From Bacteroidota bacterium (GTDB lineage Bacteria > Bacteroidota > Bacteroidia > Chitinophagales > Chitinophagaceae), in assembly GCA_013287475.1 (NCBI GenBank), contig JABDDT010000021.1, positions 1 through 40,221 on the forward strand: a DNA stretch of 40,221 nt, in the 5' to 3' direction. Within the stretch, counting starts at the first letter, position 1. Each line of letters opens with the position of its first letter. Below are positions 23,254 through 31,704 of this stretch, in pieces. Position numbers and translations under genes: made by a program. The notes below the pieces were generated by a model. The model had not been told where the DNA came from, made no database searches, and saw only the letters and a program-made list of their open reading frames with translations.

Positions 23254-24759
23254 TTGTTTTCTTTCACTTCCATACATGAATATCAGGAAGCCCTGAAAGA
23301 GGGTTCATATTCCTGCCGTGATGCTGTTATATTTTATCTCGAACGCATTCACCGGTTGAGTTATCTTAACGCGTTTGCACATCTCTATGAAAAAGAATCT
23401 CTCCAAACGGCAGACAAACTGGATGCAGATCACAGTGCCGGAATAATGCCAGGAAGATTACATGGAGTAGTAATTGGTATCAAAGATGTTATTTGTTATA
23501 GGGACCATCCGGTAACCGCGGGTTCACATATTCTGGAAGGATTTCATTCTCTGTATAGCGCTACGGTTGTAGAACATCTGATAAGGGAGGGTGCCATCAT
23601 TATTGGCCACCTTAACTGTGACGAGTTTGCTATGGGTTCGAGTAATGAAAATTCTATCTATGGCCGGGTTAAAAATGCACTTGATCCTGAAAAAGTGCCA
23701 GGGGGGTCATCCGGAGGATCAGCCGTAGCCGTTCAGGCTTCTCTATGCATGCTTTCCCTGGGCAGCGATACAGGGGGTTCTGTTCGTCAGCCGGCAGATT
23801 TCTGCGGCGTAATCGGCCTGAAACCCACTTATGGACGAATTTCACGTTATGGGCTGATAGCTTATGCCTCTTCTTTTGACCAGATTGGCTTATTCGCCAG
23901 GAATATTAAAGATATTTCCCTTGTGCTCGAAATCATAGCCGGATTCGACCCTAAGGACTCGACTTCCTCCCGCCGGCCAGTACCTTCTTATGCTGAACGC
24001 TTAAGGCTTAACGCTCAAGGCTTAACGCAGAACGCTGAACGGTCAACCGTCATCGGTCAACCGTCATCCTATAAAATCGCTGTTCTTAAAGAAGCCCTCG
24101 AACACCCTTCGCTCGACCCTGAAATCAGGTCAAAACTCCGCGATTTTATTGGTGATCTCCGATTAAAGGGCTATCAGGTAAAAGAGATATCCTTTGACCT
24201 GTTGGATTATATTGTTCCCGCATATTACATACTGACAACCGCAGAAGCTTCTTCCAATTTATCCCGTTTTGACGGTGTAAGGTATGGGCACCGGACCAAA
24301 GTGCCTGATGCAGGCTTTCCGGAATTTTATCAGGAAACCCGTTCTGAAGGCTTTGGAAAAGAAGTAAAGCGCAGGATCCTCCTGGGCACTTTTGTATTAA
24401 GCTCAGGGTATTATGAAGCATATTTCAGTAAGGCACAAAAAGTAAGAAGAATTTTAACAGAACGTACTAGATTGATTTTCAATGAATTTGATATAATCCT
24501 CAGTCCCACAGCTCCTTCCACGGCATTCAAATCCGGTGAAAAAACCTCCGATCCGGTAGCCATGTATCTCGCTGATTTATATACGGTTTACGCAAATCTG
24601 GTCGGTATTCCGGGTATTTCCCTGCCTCTCTTTACCCATACAAACGGCATGCCTTTTGGTATCCAAGCTATGACGAACCAATTTCGTGAATTATCTTTAC
24701 TGCAGTTCTCTGAAGAACTCCTACAGCAATATAAGTCCTACGAAATTCCGACTCTATGA
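23254..24759 (+). CDS. gatA: Glutamyl-tRNA(Gln) amidotransferase subunit A, with repeat insertion
   Basis: GatA is the amidase subunit of GatCAB, which converts Glu-tRNA(Gln) (and Asp-tRNA(Asn)) to the amidated form. Amidase-signature motifs are complete: the catalytic lysine in GVVIGIKDVI, the cis-serine in PGGSSGGSAVAV and the nucleophilic serine in GSDTGGSVRQPADF. I use the TTG at 23254 (giving MFSFTSIHEYQEAL) because no in-frame ATG precedes the conserved part; a TTG at 23233 is also possible. Between VPSY and YKIAVLKEAL, about 26 residues are encoded by eleven heptad repeat units (23992-24068), in frame and without stops. The insertion lies in the linker after the catalytic core, so the enzyme is probably still active. 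The protein (501 residues) is somewhat longer than usual for the family. Confidence 0.94.
   Translation: MFSFTSIHEYQEALKEGSYSCRDAVIFYLERIHRLSYLNAFAHLYEKESLQTADKLDADHSAGIMPGRLHGVVIGIKDVICYRDHPVTAGSHILEGFHSLYSATVVEHLIREGAIIIGHLNCDEFAMGSSNENSIYGRVKNALDPEKVPGGSSGGSAVAVQASLCMLSLGSDTGGSVRQPADFCGVIGLKPTYGRISRYGLIAYASSFDQIGLFARNIKDISLVLEIIAGFDPKDSTSSRRPVPSYAERLRLNAQGLTQNAERSTVIGQPSSYKIAVLKEALEHPSLDPEIRSKLRDFIGDLRLKGYQVKEISFDLLDYIVPAYYILTTAEASSNLSRFDGVRYGHRTKVPDAGFPEFYQETRSEGFGKEVKRRILLGTFVLSSGYYEAYFSKAQKVRRILTERTRLIFNEFDIILSPTAPSTAFKSGEKTSDPVAMYLADLYTVYANLVGIPGISLPLFTHTNGMPFGIQAMTNQFRELSLLQFSEELLQQYKSYEIPTL
23992..24068. repeat. Heptad repeat tract inside gatA, 11 units
   Basis: Eleven 7-base units in unbroken register: seven of the GCTTAAC family followed by four of the GGTCAAC/CGTCATC family. 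It is entirely inside the gatA reading frame. Units 1, 4, 7 and 10, whose bases 4-6 fall on a codon, read GAA or CAA there; units 2, 3 and 5, out of phase, keep TAA. Confidence 0.97.
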
Positions 24760-24857
24760 ATCCGGACGTTCTGTTCCGGTAGATTCAATCCGCAATCCAT
24801 CCCTTGAAAAATTTATACTCCGGATTTCCCGGTTTATAAATCTTTAAGCATTAAGAG

Positions 24858-25922
24858 ATGAAGAGACTTTTATTGTTCGGCATTGCTTTTATTGGATTGC
24901 TGCTTCACAGCCGTGCGAGTGTCTTAAAAGTTGATAAGACTTTTGTTGCCCTGCATATGCCAATAGATACTAGTGACGTAAAAAATGGCATTAATAACCT
25001 TTTTCTTGCATCCGTTTGTGGTACCAATGGTGCTAAATTAAATCCCCGGGCTTTAAGTTTTGTTCAGGATTTCATAATCCAGAACAAACAGGAAATGGAC
25101 GAAATGAAATCCTGGGGACACCCCTATTTTAAACTGATAGACGGGATCCTTAATCAATATGGCCTTCCAAATGAGCTGAAATACCTGGCCGTAATCGAAT
25201 CCAACCTGAAACCTACTGCCATGTCGTGGGTAGGAGCTGTAGGTCCCTGGCAGTTGATGCCGGCCACGGCCCGTGTACTTGGTTTAAAAGTGAACCGGAA
25301 GGTAGATGAACGAAAGAATTACTATAAGAGTACAAAAGCTGCGGCTATTTACCTCCGTGACCTTTATGCAGAACTTGGAGACTGGCTGCTGGTCATTGCT
25401 GCATATAATGGTGGTACCGGTAATGTATATCGTGCCATTAGAAAGAGTAATAGCCGGGATTTCTGGCAGCTTCAGAATTATCTGCCTGCTGAATCCAGGA
25501 ACCATGTAAAGAAATTCATTGCTACTCAATATACTTTCGAAGGGCAGGGCAGTGTTACCACGCTCACAAAAGATGAAGCAACCGACCAGCTTTCGGGTTC
25601 AGCCATGTATGTTTTCAACAGGAAACTAAATAAGGAAGAACAGGCCAGTGCAAAGACTATAAATATTTCTGGCAAATATTTTTCAAGTATTATTTCCAAG
25701 TATATTCTTATGGATGAAACTGAATTCAATCGTTATAATCCGGATTTTGATAAAGTAATGGCAAGTGCTAATAATAGTTATGACCTGAAGCTGCCAGCTG
25801 ATAAAATGGATCTTTTTGTATCCAACAAATATGAAATCCTGAATGAATCGGTTCAGCGTTTGTTATTGGAAGATGATGCAGCGAATGAAAACAAAGCCGT
25901 AGCCAATATTTCTCATAAATAA
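24858..25922 (+). CDS. Membrane-bound lytic murein transglycosylase (SLT domain)
   Basis: This 354-residue exported enzyme cleaves the peptidoglycan glycan strand, forming 1,6-anhydro-muramic acid ends. After a signal peptide (MKRLLLFGIAFIGLLLHSRA) and about 80 residues comes a GH23/SLT domain with the catalytic glutamate in AVIESNLKPTAMSWVGAVGPWQLMPATA and the later motifs LRDLYAELGDWLLVIAAYNGG and FWQLQNYLPAESRNHVKKF. This resembles MltD, but I see no clear LysM repeats in the C-terminal part. A strong terminator follows. Confidence 0.92.
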   Translation: MKRLLLFGIAFIGLLLHSRASVLKVDKTFVALHMPIDTSDVKNGINNLFLASVCGTNGAKLNPRALSFVQDFIIQNKQEMDEMKSWGHPYFKLIDGILNQYGLPNELKYLAVIESNLKPTAMSWVGAVGPWQLMPATARVLGLKVNRKVDERKNYYKSTKAAAIYLRDLYAELGDWLLVIAAYNGGTGNVYRAIRKSNSRDFWQLQNYLPAESRNHVKKFIATQYTFEGQGSVTTLTKDEATDQLSGSAMYVFNRKLNKEEQASAKTINISGKYFSSIISKYILMDETEFNRYNPDFDKVMASANNSYDLKLPADKMDLFVSNKYEILNESVQRLLLEDDAANENKAVANISHK

Positions 25923-25941
25923 ATTCAAGGGGCATTTCAGT

Positions 25942-25974
25942 AACCCATCCCGATTTTAGAGGGATGGGTTTTTT
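25942..25974 (+). terminator. Rho-independent terminator of the transglycosylase gene
   Basis: Perfect 10-bp stem AACCCATCCC / GGGATGGGTT with a 9-base loop and a run of Ts. The hairpin overlaps the last codons of the convergent pabB gene. Confidence 0.95.
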
Positions 25975-27257
25975 ATTATCCCTTCAAAAGCTTTCACTTT
26001 GAGCAGGCATTCTTCATACTCTTTTTCAGGATCACTATTAACTGTTATTCCTGAGCCCGCAAAATACGACAGGTAAGATTCCTTCCTGTTATAAAATAAG
26101 CTTCGGATAACAACATTGAAATCAAAATCCTGGTTTGGTTTAACATAACCCAATGCTCCGGAAAATAATCCCCTTTTTGTTTTTTCGTATTGTTCAATCA
26201 GTTCCAGAACACTTTTTTTTGGTGCTCCGGTCATGGAACCCATGGGAAATGTTCCTGCTATCATTTCACTCCAATGCAGATTTGCTCTGGGCCTGCCAAT
26301 GATGGTTGAAATCATCTGATGTACCTGCGCGAAACTGTAAATGCCAAATAATTCAGCTACCCGAACTGAATCCGGTTCACAGATTTTTGAAAGATCATTA
26401 CGAACCAGATCCACTATCATAACATTTTCTGCACGATCTTTTTCACTGGCTGCCAGCCCGGTCTTTAGTAATTCATCATGCACTTTATTTTCAGGATCCC
26501 TGGCGGAGGTCCCTTTGATTGGTTGTGATATAATGCTTTCGCCTTCTCTTTTTAAAAATCTTTCCGGACTTGCACATAAAAGAAATTTTTCATCTACGCA
26601 GTAAAATGCTGAAAACGGACTGGGAGAAGTCCGGTTCAGGGTTCTGTATGCATCCAGTGGATCCAAAGCGGCAGCTTCAACAAAAAATTCCTGACAGAAA
26701 TTGATCTCATAGCAGTCTCCACGCAGCATATGCTTTACGAGTCGTTCAGTGGTTGCTATATATTGGTCTTTTGAAATTCTTTTTTGAATAATGTTTTTCC
26801 CCTGCATGATTTTTTTTCCGGTGAAAGAAATACTTTCAATTTCATTCAAAACTTCTTTGTGATGGTTACCGAATAAACCAATCTGTATTTCCAGAGGAAG
26901 TATTATAATGACAATTTCAGGAACAAAAAAGAACAGATCGGGAAATTGAATGAAATCCGGAAGATGAGAAGGGGACCCCTCTGTTTCAGATTTCAGGTCA
27001 TATGAAAAATGCCCAAAAAGCCAGTCTTCCTGTTGCTGTGAAAATTTCTTAATCTCTTTAAACGCATGTCCGGCTTCTGTTTTCAGACGGGCCCTTTCGC
27101 CTGCGGCCACCAGGCATTCATAACTATGTTCCGCTGAAGAATATTGCTGATTATCCAGAAAAGAAAAGGTACTAAACCGGGTTGACCAGTCTAATACCTG
27201 TTGTTTTATTTTATACAGATCAGAGAAAGGAAAAGATACAAATTGGCGTTTGGCCAT
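25956..27257 (-). CDS. pabB: Aminodeoxychorismate synthase component I
   Basis: This chorismate-binding enzyme, with a glutamine amidotransferase subunit, makes 4-amino-4-deoxychorismate for folate synthesis. The 433-residue protein has the family core: GDCYEINFCQEF, SPERFLKREG, PIKGTSARDP, DLVRNDLSKIC, GTFPMGSMTGAPK and YFAGSGITVNSDPEKEYEE. The PIKGT lysine is the mark of PabB as opposed to TrpE, where Ala is found (PIAGT). The N-terminal domain is divergent. The start is 14 bases after the acidic-protein gene on the same strand, so they probably share a transcript. The 3' end overlaps the convergent gene's terminator. Confidence 0.9.
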   Translation of the reverse strand: MAKRQFVSFPFSDLYKIKQQVLDWSTRFSTFSFLDNQQYSSAEHSYECLVAAGERARLKTEAGHAFKEIKKFSQQQEDWLFGHFSYDLKSETEGSPSHLPDFIQFPDLFFFVPEIVIIILPLEIQIGLFGNHHKEVLNEIESISFTGKKIMQGKNIIQKRISKDQYIATTERLVKHMLRGDCYEINFCQEFFVEAAALDPLDAYRTLNRTSPSPFSAFYCVDEKFLLCASPERFLKREGESIISQPIKGTSARDPENKVHDELLKTGLAASEKDRAENVMIVDLVRNDLSKICEPDSVRVAELFGIYSFAQVHQMISTIIGRPRANLHWSEMIAGTFPMGSMTGAPKKSVLELIEQYEKTKRGLFSGALGYVKPNQDFDFNVVIRSLFYNRKESYLSYFAGSGITVNSDPEKEYEECLLKVKAFEGIIKNPSL

Positions 27258-27271
27258 GCCTGTTAGCCTTA

Positions 27272-27724
27272 TTAGAAATCCTCATCTTCATCTTCAAATC
27301 CGTTCTCATTAAAGAGATCCATATTTTTATATTCATCATCCAGCCCCAGTTCATCCTCATCACCCTTGGCGGCTTTTTTGCCACCGGGTGCTGCTTTTTT
27401 GGTCTTGGAGCGTGGAACATCGAATTCATCAAAATCCGGGTCCCATTCCTCCTCCTCTTCTACTTTGTCCCATTCATCTACTTCTTCTTCCCCTTCTTCT
27501 TCGTCGTCATCGTCGTCCTCATCCGATTTTTTCTTCGTTTTGGACGCAGTTGCCTTAAGGCCTTTTTTTGCTGCAGATTTTGGAGATTCTACCTCGTCAT
27601 CATCTTCCTCCTCGTCATCATCTTCTTCTTTGGCTTTTTTTGAAGACGGTTTTGCAGTTGGTTTCGATGAAGCAGGTCCGGATTTTTTTAAACCCTTGTT
27701 CTCCTTATCAGATTTTGGTACCAT
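27272..27724 (-). CDS. Highly charged acidic/lysine-rich protein
   Basis: A 150-residue low-complexity protein with alternating Lys/Ala/Ser-rich blocks (KPTAKPSSKKAKEE, SAAKKGLKATASKTKKK) and acidic blocks (DDDEEEDDDE, DEDDDDDEEEGEEEVDEW), ending with a less repetitive segment (LGLDDEYKNMDLFNENGFED). No signal peptide. The lysine blocks are like histone-H1-type tails and the acid blocks like nucleoplasmin-type tracts, so an intrinsically disordered nucleic-acid- or protein-binding role is possible; I do not recognise a named family. The opposite strand is also open with poly-Ser, but the codon context, start and operon position (14 bases before pabB) support this strand. Confidence 0.75.
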   Translation of the reverse strand: MVPKSDKENKGLKKSGPASSKPTAKPSSKKAKEEDDDEEEDDDEVESPKSAAKKGLKATASKTKKKSDEDDDDDEEEGEEEVDEWDKVEEEEEWDPDFDEFDVPRSKTKKAAPGGKKAAKGDEDELGLDDEYKNMDLFNENGFEDEDEDF

Positions 27725-27811
27725 ATTCCAATAAGATTAGATTGTAAAATTTCAGCGAAGTTTTTAAACCTCCAAATTTTTTTAGTAAGAATTTTCGATT
27801 CCCCGGGCGGG

Positions 27812-29077
27812 TTATTGTTTTTCTATCAATTGGTCGCGTCCGGGACCATTTGAAATATATGAAACCTTAACTTTCAGGTAACTATCTATAAAAGAAATAT
27901 ATGTCTTCATTTCTTCAGGCAGCGAATTGAAGTCTTTTTTTGTCGTTATATCCTTTTTCCATCCCTGAAAAGAGGAAAGTACCGGCTCTATGGCCTGTTG
28001 CAACATTTGAAAAGGTATCTCTTCTGTTTCCTTTCCTGCAATCCGGTATTTTGTGCACATTTTCAGCGTTTCGAAATCATCCAATACATCAGCCTTGGTC
28101 ATGACCAGTTTTGTTACACCATTGATCATGCAGGCATAGCGCAATGCGACCAGATCTATCCAACCACAGCGCCGCGGTCTTCCGGTTGTTGCACCATATT
28201 CGCTGCCAGCTTTACGCAGCAGATCACCGGTTTCATCTGCAAGCTCAGTCGGAAAGGGTCCGCTTCCCACACGCGTGCAATATGCTTTGGTTACACCGAT
28301 TACTTCGCGAATTTGCTGAGGTGCTACGCCAAGGCCGGTACAAACGCCTGCAGATATGGTATTGGAAGAAGTAACAAAAGGAAAGGTTCCAAAATCAACA
28401 TCAAGCATACTTCCCTGTGCACCTTCTGCCAGCACTTTTTTACCCTGGCTCAGTTTTTCATTAATGAAGTATTCACCCTGTACAATTTTAAATTGTTTCA
28501 GGAATTCCAGCGCTTCAAAAAATTCTTCTTCCATTTCAGAAACATCTTCCTGGAAATGGAGGCCGTCCAGAAGTTTCTGATGTTTCAATCGCAAACGTAT
28601 ATACTGGGTGGTGAAATTTTTATCGAGCAGGTCTCCGACGCGCAATCCGTTTCTTCCCGTTTTATCCATATATGCGGGGCCGATTCCTTTTAATGTTGAT
28701 CCTATTTTTTCATTTCCTTTGGAGAGTTCCGAAGCTTTATCCAGTGCACGATGTGTTGGCAGGATCAGATGCGCACGTTGTGCGATATAAAGATTTTTCC
28801 GATAGTCAATTCCAAAAGATTTTACCGTTTCACATTCTCTTTTCAATATAACCGGATCAAGAACAACGCCGTTACCAATAAGATTGATAGTGTTCTCATG
28901 AAAAATACCGGATGGAATCTGATGCAGAACAACTTTCTGATCCTTTACATAAAGTGTATGTCCCGCATTAGGGCCACCCTGAAAGCGGGCAATAAGATCA
29001 TATCGGGGTGCGAAATAATCTACGATTTTACCTTTTCCTTCATCTCCCCACTGCAGCCCGAGAATAACATCAACCAT
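27812..29077 (-). CDS. purA: Adenylosuccinate synthetase
   Basis: PurA joins IMP and aspartate with GTP, the first step from IMP to AMP. The 421-residue protein has the GTP-binding loop LQWGDEGKGKIVDYF, the IMP site GGPNAGHTLYV, KGIGPAYMDKTGRNGLRVGD, EGAQGSMLDVDFGTFPFVTSS and the late motif TTGRPRRCGWIDL. Length is normal. It has its own promoter element (29100-29107) although it follows the (p)ppGpp gene, from which it is separated by a large inverted repeat. Confidence 0.98.
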   Translation of the reverse strand: MVDVILGLQWGDEGKGKIVDYFAPRYDLIARFQGGPNAGHTLYVKDQKVVLHQIPSGIFHENTINLIGNGVVLDPVILKRECETVKSFGIDYRKNLYIAQRAHLILPTHRALDKASELSKGNEKIGSTLKGIGPAYMDKTGRNGLRVGDLLDKNFTTQYIRLRLKHQKLLDGLHFQEDVSEMEEEFFEALEFLKQFKIVQGEYFINEKLSQGKKVLAEGAQGSMLDVDFGTFPFVTSSNTISAGVCTGLGVAPQQIREVIGVTKAYCTRVGSGPFPTELADETGDLLRKAGSEYGATTGRPRRCGWIDLVALRYACMINGVTKLVMTKADVLDDFETLKMCTKYRIAGKETEEIPFQMLQQAIEPVLSSFQGWKKDITTKKDFNSLPEEMKTYISFIDSYLKVKVSYISNGPGRDQLIEKQ

Positions 29078-29099
29078 CAGCCTGATTTTTTAGAAGGGG

Positions 29100-29107
29100 C
29101 AAAAGTA
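29100..29107 (-). promoter_or_regulatory. Promoter -7 element of purA
   Basis: On the minus strand TACTTTTG, exact match, 22 bases before the purA ATG. It touches the heptad-made inverted repeat, which therefore occupies the place of the upstream promoter element. Confidence 0.55.
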
Positions 29108-29199
29108 ATTGTTAATGGTTAATTGTTAATGGTTAATTATTAACGACCAGGTTTTGTTTTATACACCATTGAGCATTAACAATTAACCATTAACAATTA
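29106..29199. repeat. GGTTAAT-type heptads forming a 26-bp inverted repeat
   Basis: Arms 29106-29131 and 29174-29199 are exact reverse complements (26 bp) with a 42-base loop. Each arm is a period-7 tract (GGTTAAT, TGTTAAT and the like). The outer end of the right arm includes the stop codon of the (p)ppGpp synthase gene (29197-29199); the left arm reaches the purA promoter. Confidence 0.95.
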
Positions 29200-31446
29200 T
29201 TTTGTTGGTTCATTTACTTCCGTGTCGAAGCGATCTACTGAATGAATGCCGTTCAGTTGTTTTAACCGCCTGACCAGTTCTTCCAGCTCTTCTTTGTCGT
29301 GTACATATACTTTGATACTGCCTTCAAATAATCCCTCCTTTGCTTCGACTGTAAGAGCATTGATATTGATCCGCAATTCACCCGAAATCAGGTTGGTTAT
29401 TTTATTGATTACCCCAACGTCGTCGAGACCGATGATACGTACACCGGTAAGGAATGAAATTTCTTTATTTTTTGCCCATTTAGTTTTTACCACACGATGT
29501 CCGTAATTGGAAAGCAGCCTCGTTGCATTCGGACAATTTGTGCGATGAATCGTTAATCCTTTTCCCGTGGTGACAAATCCAAATACATCGTCGCCGGGAA
29601 TGGGTTTGCAGCAATTAGCAAGCGTGTATACGATTTTATCGCTGCTCTCACCGAATATGATAAGCTCGGTATCCTTACGCGGACTTGGAGTGAAATTTAT
29701 CTCGGGTTTAGTTTCGATTTGTGTTTTAGCGGGCTTAGGGGGTTCTATTCTGTCGCCGAGGAGCTGAAATTCTTTCAATTCTTTCAGGTCGATATTTTTC
29801 ACGGCAACCTGGTAAAAAAAATCGAGGGAGGAATTCAGTTTATAATAGTTCACCAGCGTTTCCGTGTTATGCTGATTGTAAGCCGCACCAAAGTTCTCCA
29901 GTTTTTTCTGAACCATGTATTTCCCTTCGTCAGCTATTTTGCGTTTTTCTTCCCGCAGTGCATCTTTCACTTTACTCTTGGCCTTAGCCGTCACTACATA
30001 ATTGATCCAGTCTTCCGTTGGCCTTTGCTTGCTTGAAGTAATGATCTCCACCTGATCACCGCTACGGAGTTTATGACTTATAGGAACCAGCTTGTGATTC
30101 ACTTTTGCGCCAATACATTGCTCGCCTATTTTACTATGAATGGAAAATGCGAAGTCGAGTGCCGTTGATCCAAGCGGAAGCATTTTTACGTCACCCTTGG
30201 GTGTGTATACATAAATTTCTTCCGCCAGAAAACTTGTTTTAAAATCCTGGAGGAAATTAATGGAATCATTATCTTCCATTGTCAGAACTTCCCGGATCTG
30301 GTGGAACCAATCATCGAAACGGCTCTCATCGCTTGCTCCTTCCTTATACTTCCAATGCGCTGCCAAACCTTTCTCTGCTATTTCATTCATGCGTTTCGAA
30401 CGGATCTGGATTTCGACCCATTTCCCCTGCGGTCCCATCACGGTTGTATGCAGGGCTTCATACCCGTTTGATTTAGGATTACTTAACCAGTCACGCAGTC
30501 TTTCGGGCGAAGGAGTGTATTCATCAGTAATAATGGAATAGACTTTCCAGCAATCGGCTTTTTCAGTTTCAGGCGGCGAATTGATAATGATCCGAATGGC
30601 AAAGAGGTCATAAACTTCTTCAAAGGAGACCCCTTTTTTACGCATTTTGGTCCAGATAGAATGAATACTTTTTGGACGACCATGAATTTCAAAATCGAAC
30701 TGTGCAAGTTCCATTTGCTCCCGTAATGGTTTGATGAATTCGTTGATATAACGTGATCGTTCACGTTTGGTTTCCGCCAGCTTGCGGGCAATTTCCTTAT
30801 ATTCTTCCGGCTCGAGGTATTTCATGGCCAGGTCCTCGAGTTCAGTCTTGATATTATACAGACCCATTCGATGCGCCAGGGGCGCGAAGACATAAACTGT
30901 TTCCGAAGCGATTTTAAGCTGTTTTTCACGCTTCATGCTGTCGAGCGTCCGCATATTGTGCAGACGGTCTGCCAGTTTGATCAGTATTACCCGGGGGTCA
31001 TCTGTTAGGGTAAGCAATATCTTCTTGAAATTTTCAGCCTGTTGCGAAGCATTTACATCGATGACATTTGAAATTTTCGTTAGTCCGTCCACGATGCGGG
31101 ATATTTCACTTCCAAAATCCCGTTCAATATCCTCCAGCGTTATATCTGTATCTTCTACCACATCATGGAGGAGGGCACAAATAGTGGATCTGACGCCAAG
31201 CCCGATCTCTTCCACACAGATCCGGCTTACCGCCAGGGGATGCAGGATATAAGGTTCTCCACTTTTACGACGCATGGTTTTATGCGCCTCGGCTGCCATT
31301 TCAAAAGCATCCCGGATATGCTCCTTATCGCCCGCTTTCAATTTTGGTTTCAAAGAGCGTAAAAGAGCCCGGTACTCCCTCAAAATCAACCTTTTTTCCT
31401 GGTCTTCCGTTAAATTATACTTCGGAATTGCCGCAACAGTCTCCAT
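29197..31446 (-). CDS. Bifunctional (p)ppGpp synthetase/hydrolase (Rel/SpoT)
   Basis: This stringent-response enzyme makes and degrades (p)ppGpp. The 749-residue protein has the HD hydrolase domain (EPYILHPLAVSRIC, LLHDVVEDTDIT, LADRLHNMRTL), the synthetase domain (GRPKSIHSIWTKMRKKG, NGYEALHTTVMGPQG, EIQIRSKRMNEIAEKG), the TGS domain (IYVYTPKGDVKMLPLGSTAL), a linker and a C-terminal ACT domain (GLDDVGVINKITNLIS). The segment RLRDWLSNPK is the basic form of the RxKD signature, which fits a bifunctional enzyme. A promoter-like TAAATTCG on the minus strand (31452-31459) ends 5 bases before the ATG, so the mRNA may be leaderless. Confidence 0.96.
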   Translation of the reverse strand: METVAAIPKYNLTEDQEKRLILREYRALLRSLKPKLKAGDKEHIRDAFEMAAEAHKTMRRKSGEPYILHPLAVSRICVEEIGLGVRSTICALLHDVVEDTDITLEDIERDFGSEISRIVDGLTKISNVIDVNASQQAENFKKILLTLTDDPRVILIKLADRLHNMRTLDSMKREKQLKIASETVYVFAPLAHRMGLYNIKTELEDLAMKYLEPEEYKEIARKLAETKRERSRYINEFIKPLREQMELAQFDFEIHGRPKSIHSIWTKMRKKGVSFEEVYDLFAIRIIINSPPETEKADCWKVYSIITDEYTPSPERLRDWLSNPKSNGYEALHTTVMGPQGKWVEIQIRSKRMNEIAEKGLAAHWKYKEGASDESRFDDWFHQIREVLTMEDNDSINFLQDFKTSFLAEEIYVYTPKGDVKMLPLGSTALDFAFSIHSKIGEQCIGAKVNHKLVPISHKLRSGDQVEIITSSKQRPTEDWINYVVTAKAKSKVKDALREEKRKIADEGKYMVQKKLENFGAAYNQHNTETLVNYYKLNSSLDFFYQVAVKNIDLKELKEFQLLGDRIEPPKPAKTQIETKPEINFTPSPRKDTELIIFGESSDKIVYTLANCCKPIPGDDVFGFVTTGKGLTIHRTNCPNATRLLSNYGHRVVKTKWAKNKEISFLTGVRIIGLDDVGVINKITNLISGELRININALTVEAKEGLFEGSIKVYVHDKEELEELVRRLKQLNGIHSVDRFDTEVNEPTK

Positions 31447-31451
31447 TGTTA

Positions 31452-31459
31452 CGAATTTA
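31452..31459 (-). promoter_or_regulatory. Possible -7 element of the Rel/SpoT gene
   Basis: Minus strand TAAATTCG (TTCG variant), only 5 bases from the start codon; it would give a leaderless message. Confidence 0.35.
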
Positions 31460-31468
31460 CGTTAAAAA

Positions 31469-31503
31469 GCGCAACGCCTAACGCTTAACGCTTAACGCTT
31501 TAG
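31469..31503. repeat. Heptad repeat tract, GCTTAAC type, 5 units
   Basis: Units GCGCAAC, GCCTAAC, GCTTAAC (twice) and GCTTTAG in register, just upstream of the Rel/SpoT promoter. The last unit shows a direct step from the GCTTAAC to the GCTTTAG form. Confidence 0.92.
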
Positions 31504-31583
31504 TTAATAATGAATTGGCATTGTTTGTAAAAAGTAATAATTTATAATAAAGACTAACAATTATCCATAATGACAATTTACCT

Positions 31584-31591
31584 TATTTTCG
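31584..31591 (+). promoter_or_regulatory. Possible promoter of tRNA-Leu
   Basis: TATTTTCG (TTCG variant of TAnnTTTG). Transcription would start near 31597 and the pre-tRNA 5' leader of about 108 bases would consist mostly of heptad repeats. Confidence 0.35.
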
Positions 31592-31606
31592 CGCTTCCAA
31601 AAGATA

Positions 31607-31697
31607 TTTAGGCTTTAGGCTTTAGGCTTTAGGCTTTAGGCTTTAGGCTTTAGGCTTTAGGCTTTAGGCTTTAAGCTTTAAGCTTTAAGCTTTAAGC
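31607..31697. repeat. Longest heptad tract: 13 units before tRNA-Leu
   Basis: Nine TTTAGGC units followed by four TTTAAGC units, without a single indel, ending 7 bases before the tRNA. This is the most homogeneous tract, so probably the most recently expanded. Confidence 0.98.
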
Positions 31698-31704
31698 TTA
31701 AAAT

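Noticed and set aside
23254-24759. gatA as a pseudogene disrupted by the repeat insertion
   Set aside because: The frame is open throughout, all catalytic motifs are intact and the units avoid in-frame stops.
24760-24830. CCGGA...TCCGG hairpin after gatA as a terminator
   Set aside because: Stem of only 5 bp without a following U-run; not convincing.
27366-27734. Plus-strand ORF rich in serine opposite the acidic protein
   Set aside because: The poly-Ser translation is a mirror of the Asp/Glu codons on the minus strand; the minus-strand frame has better start, end and operon context.
31607-31697. TTTAGGC tandem repeat as a telomere-like chromosome end
   Set aside because: It resembles plant and nematode telomere units, but it is internal, short, flanked by normal genes on both sides, and is one of many variants.
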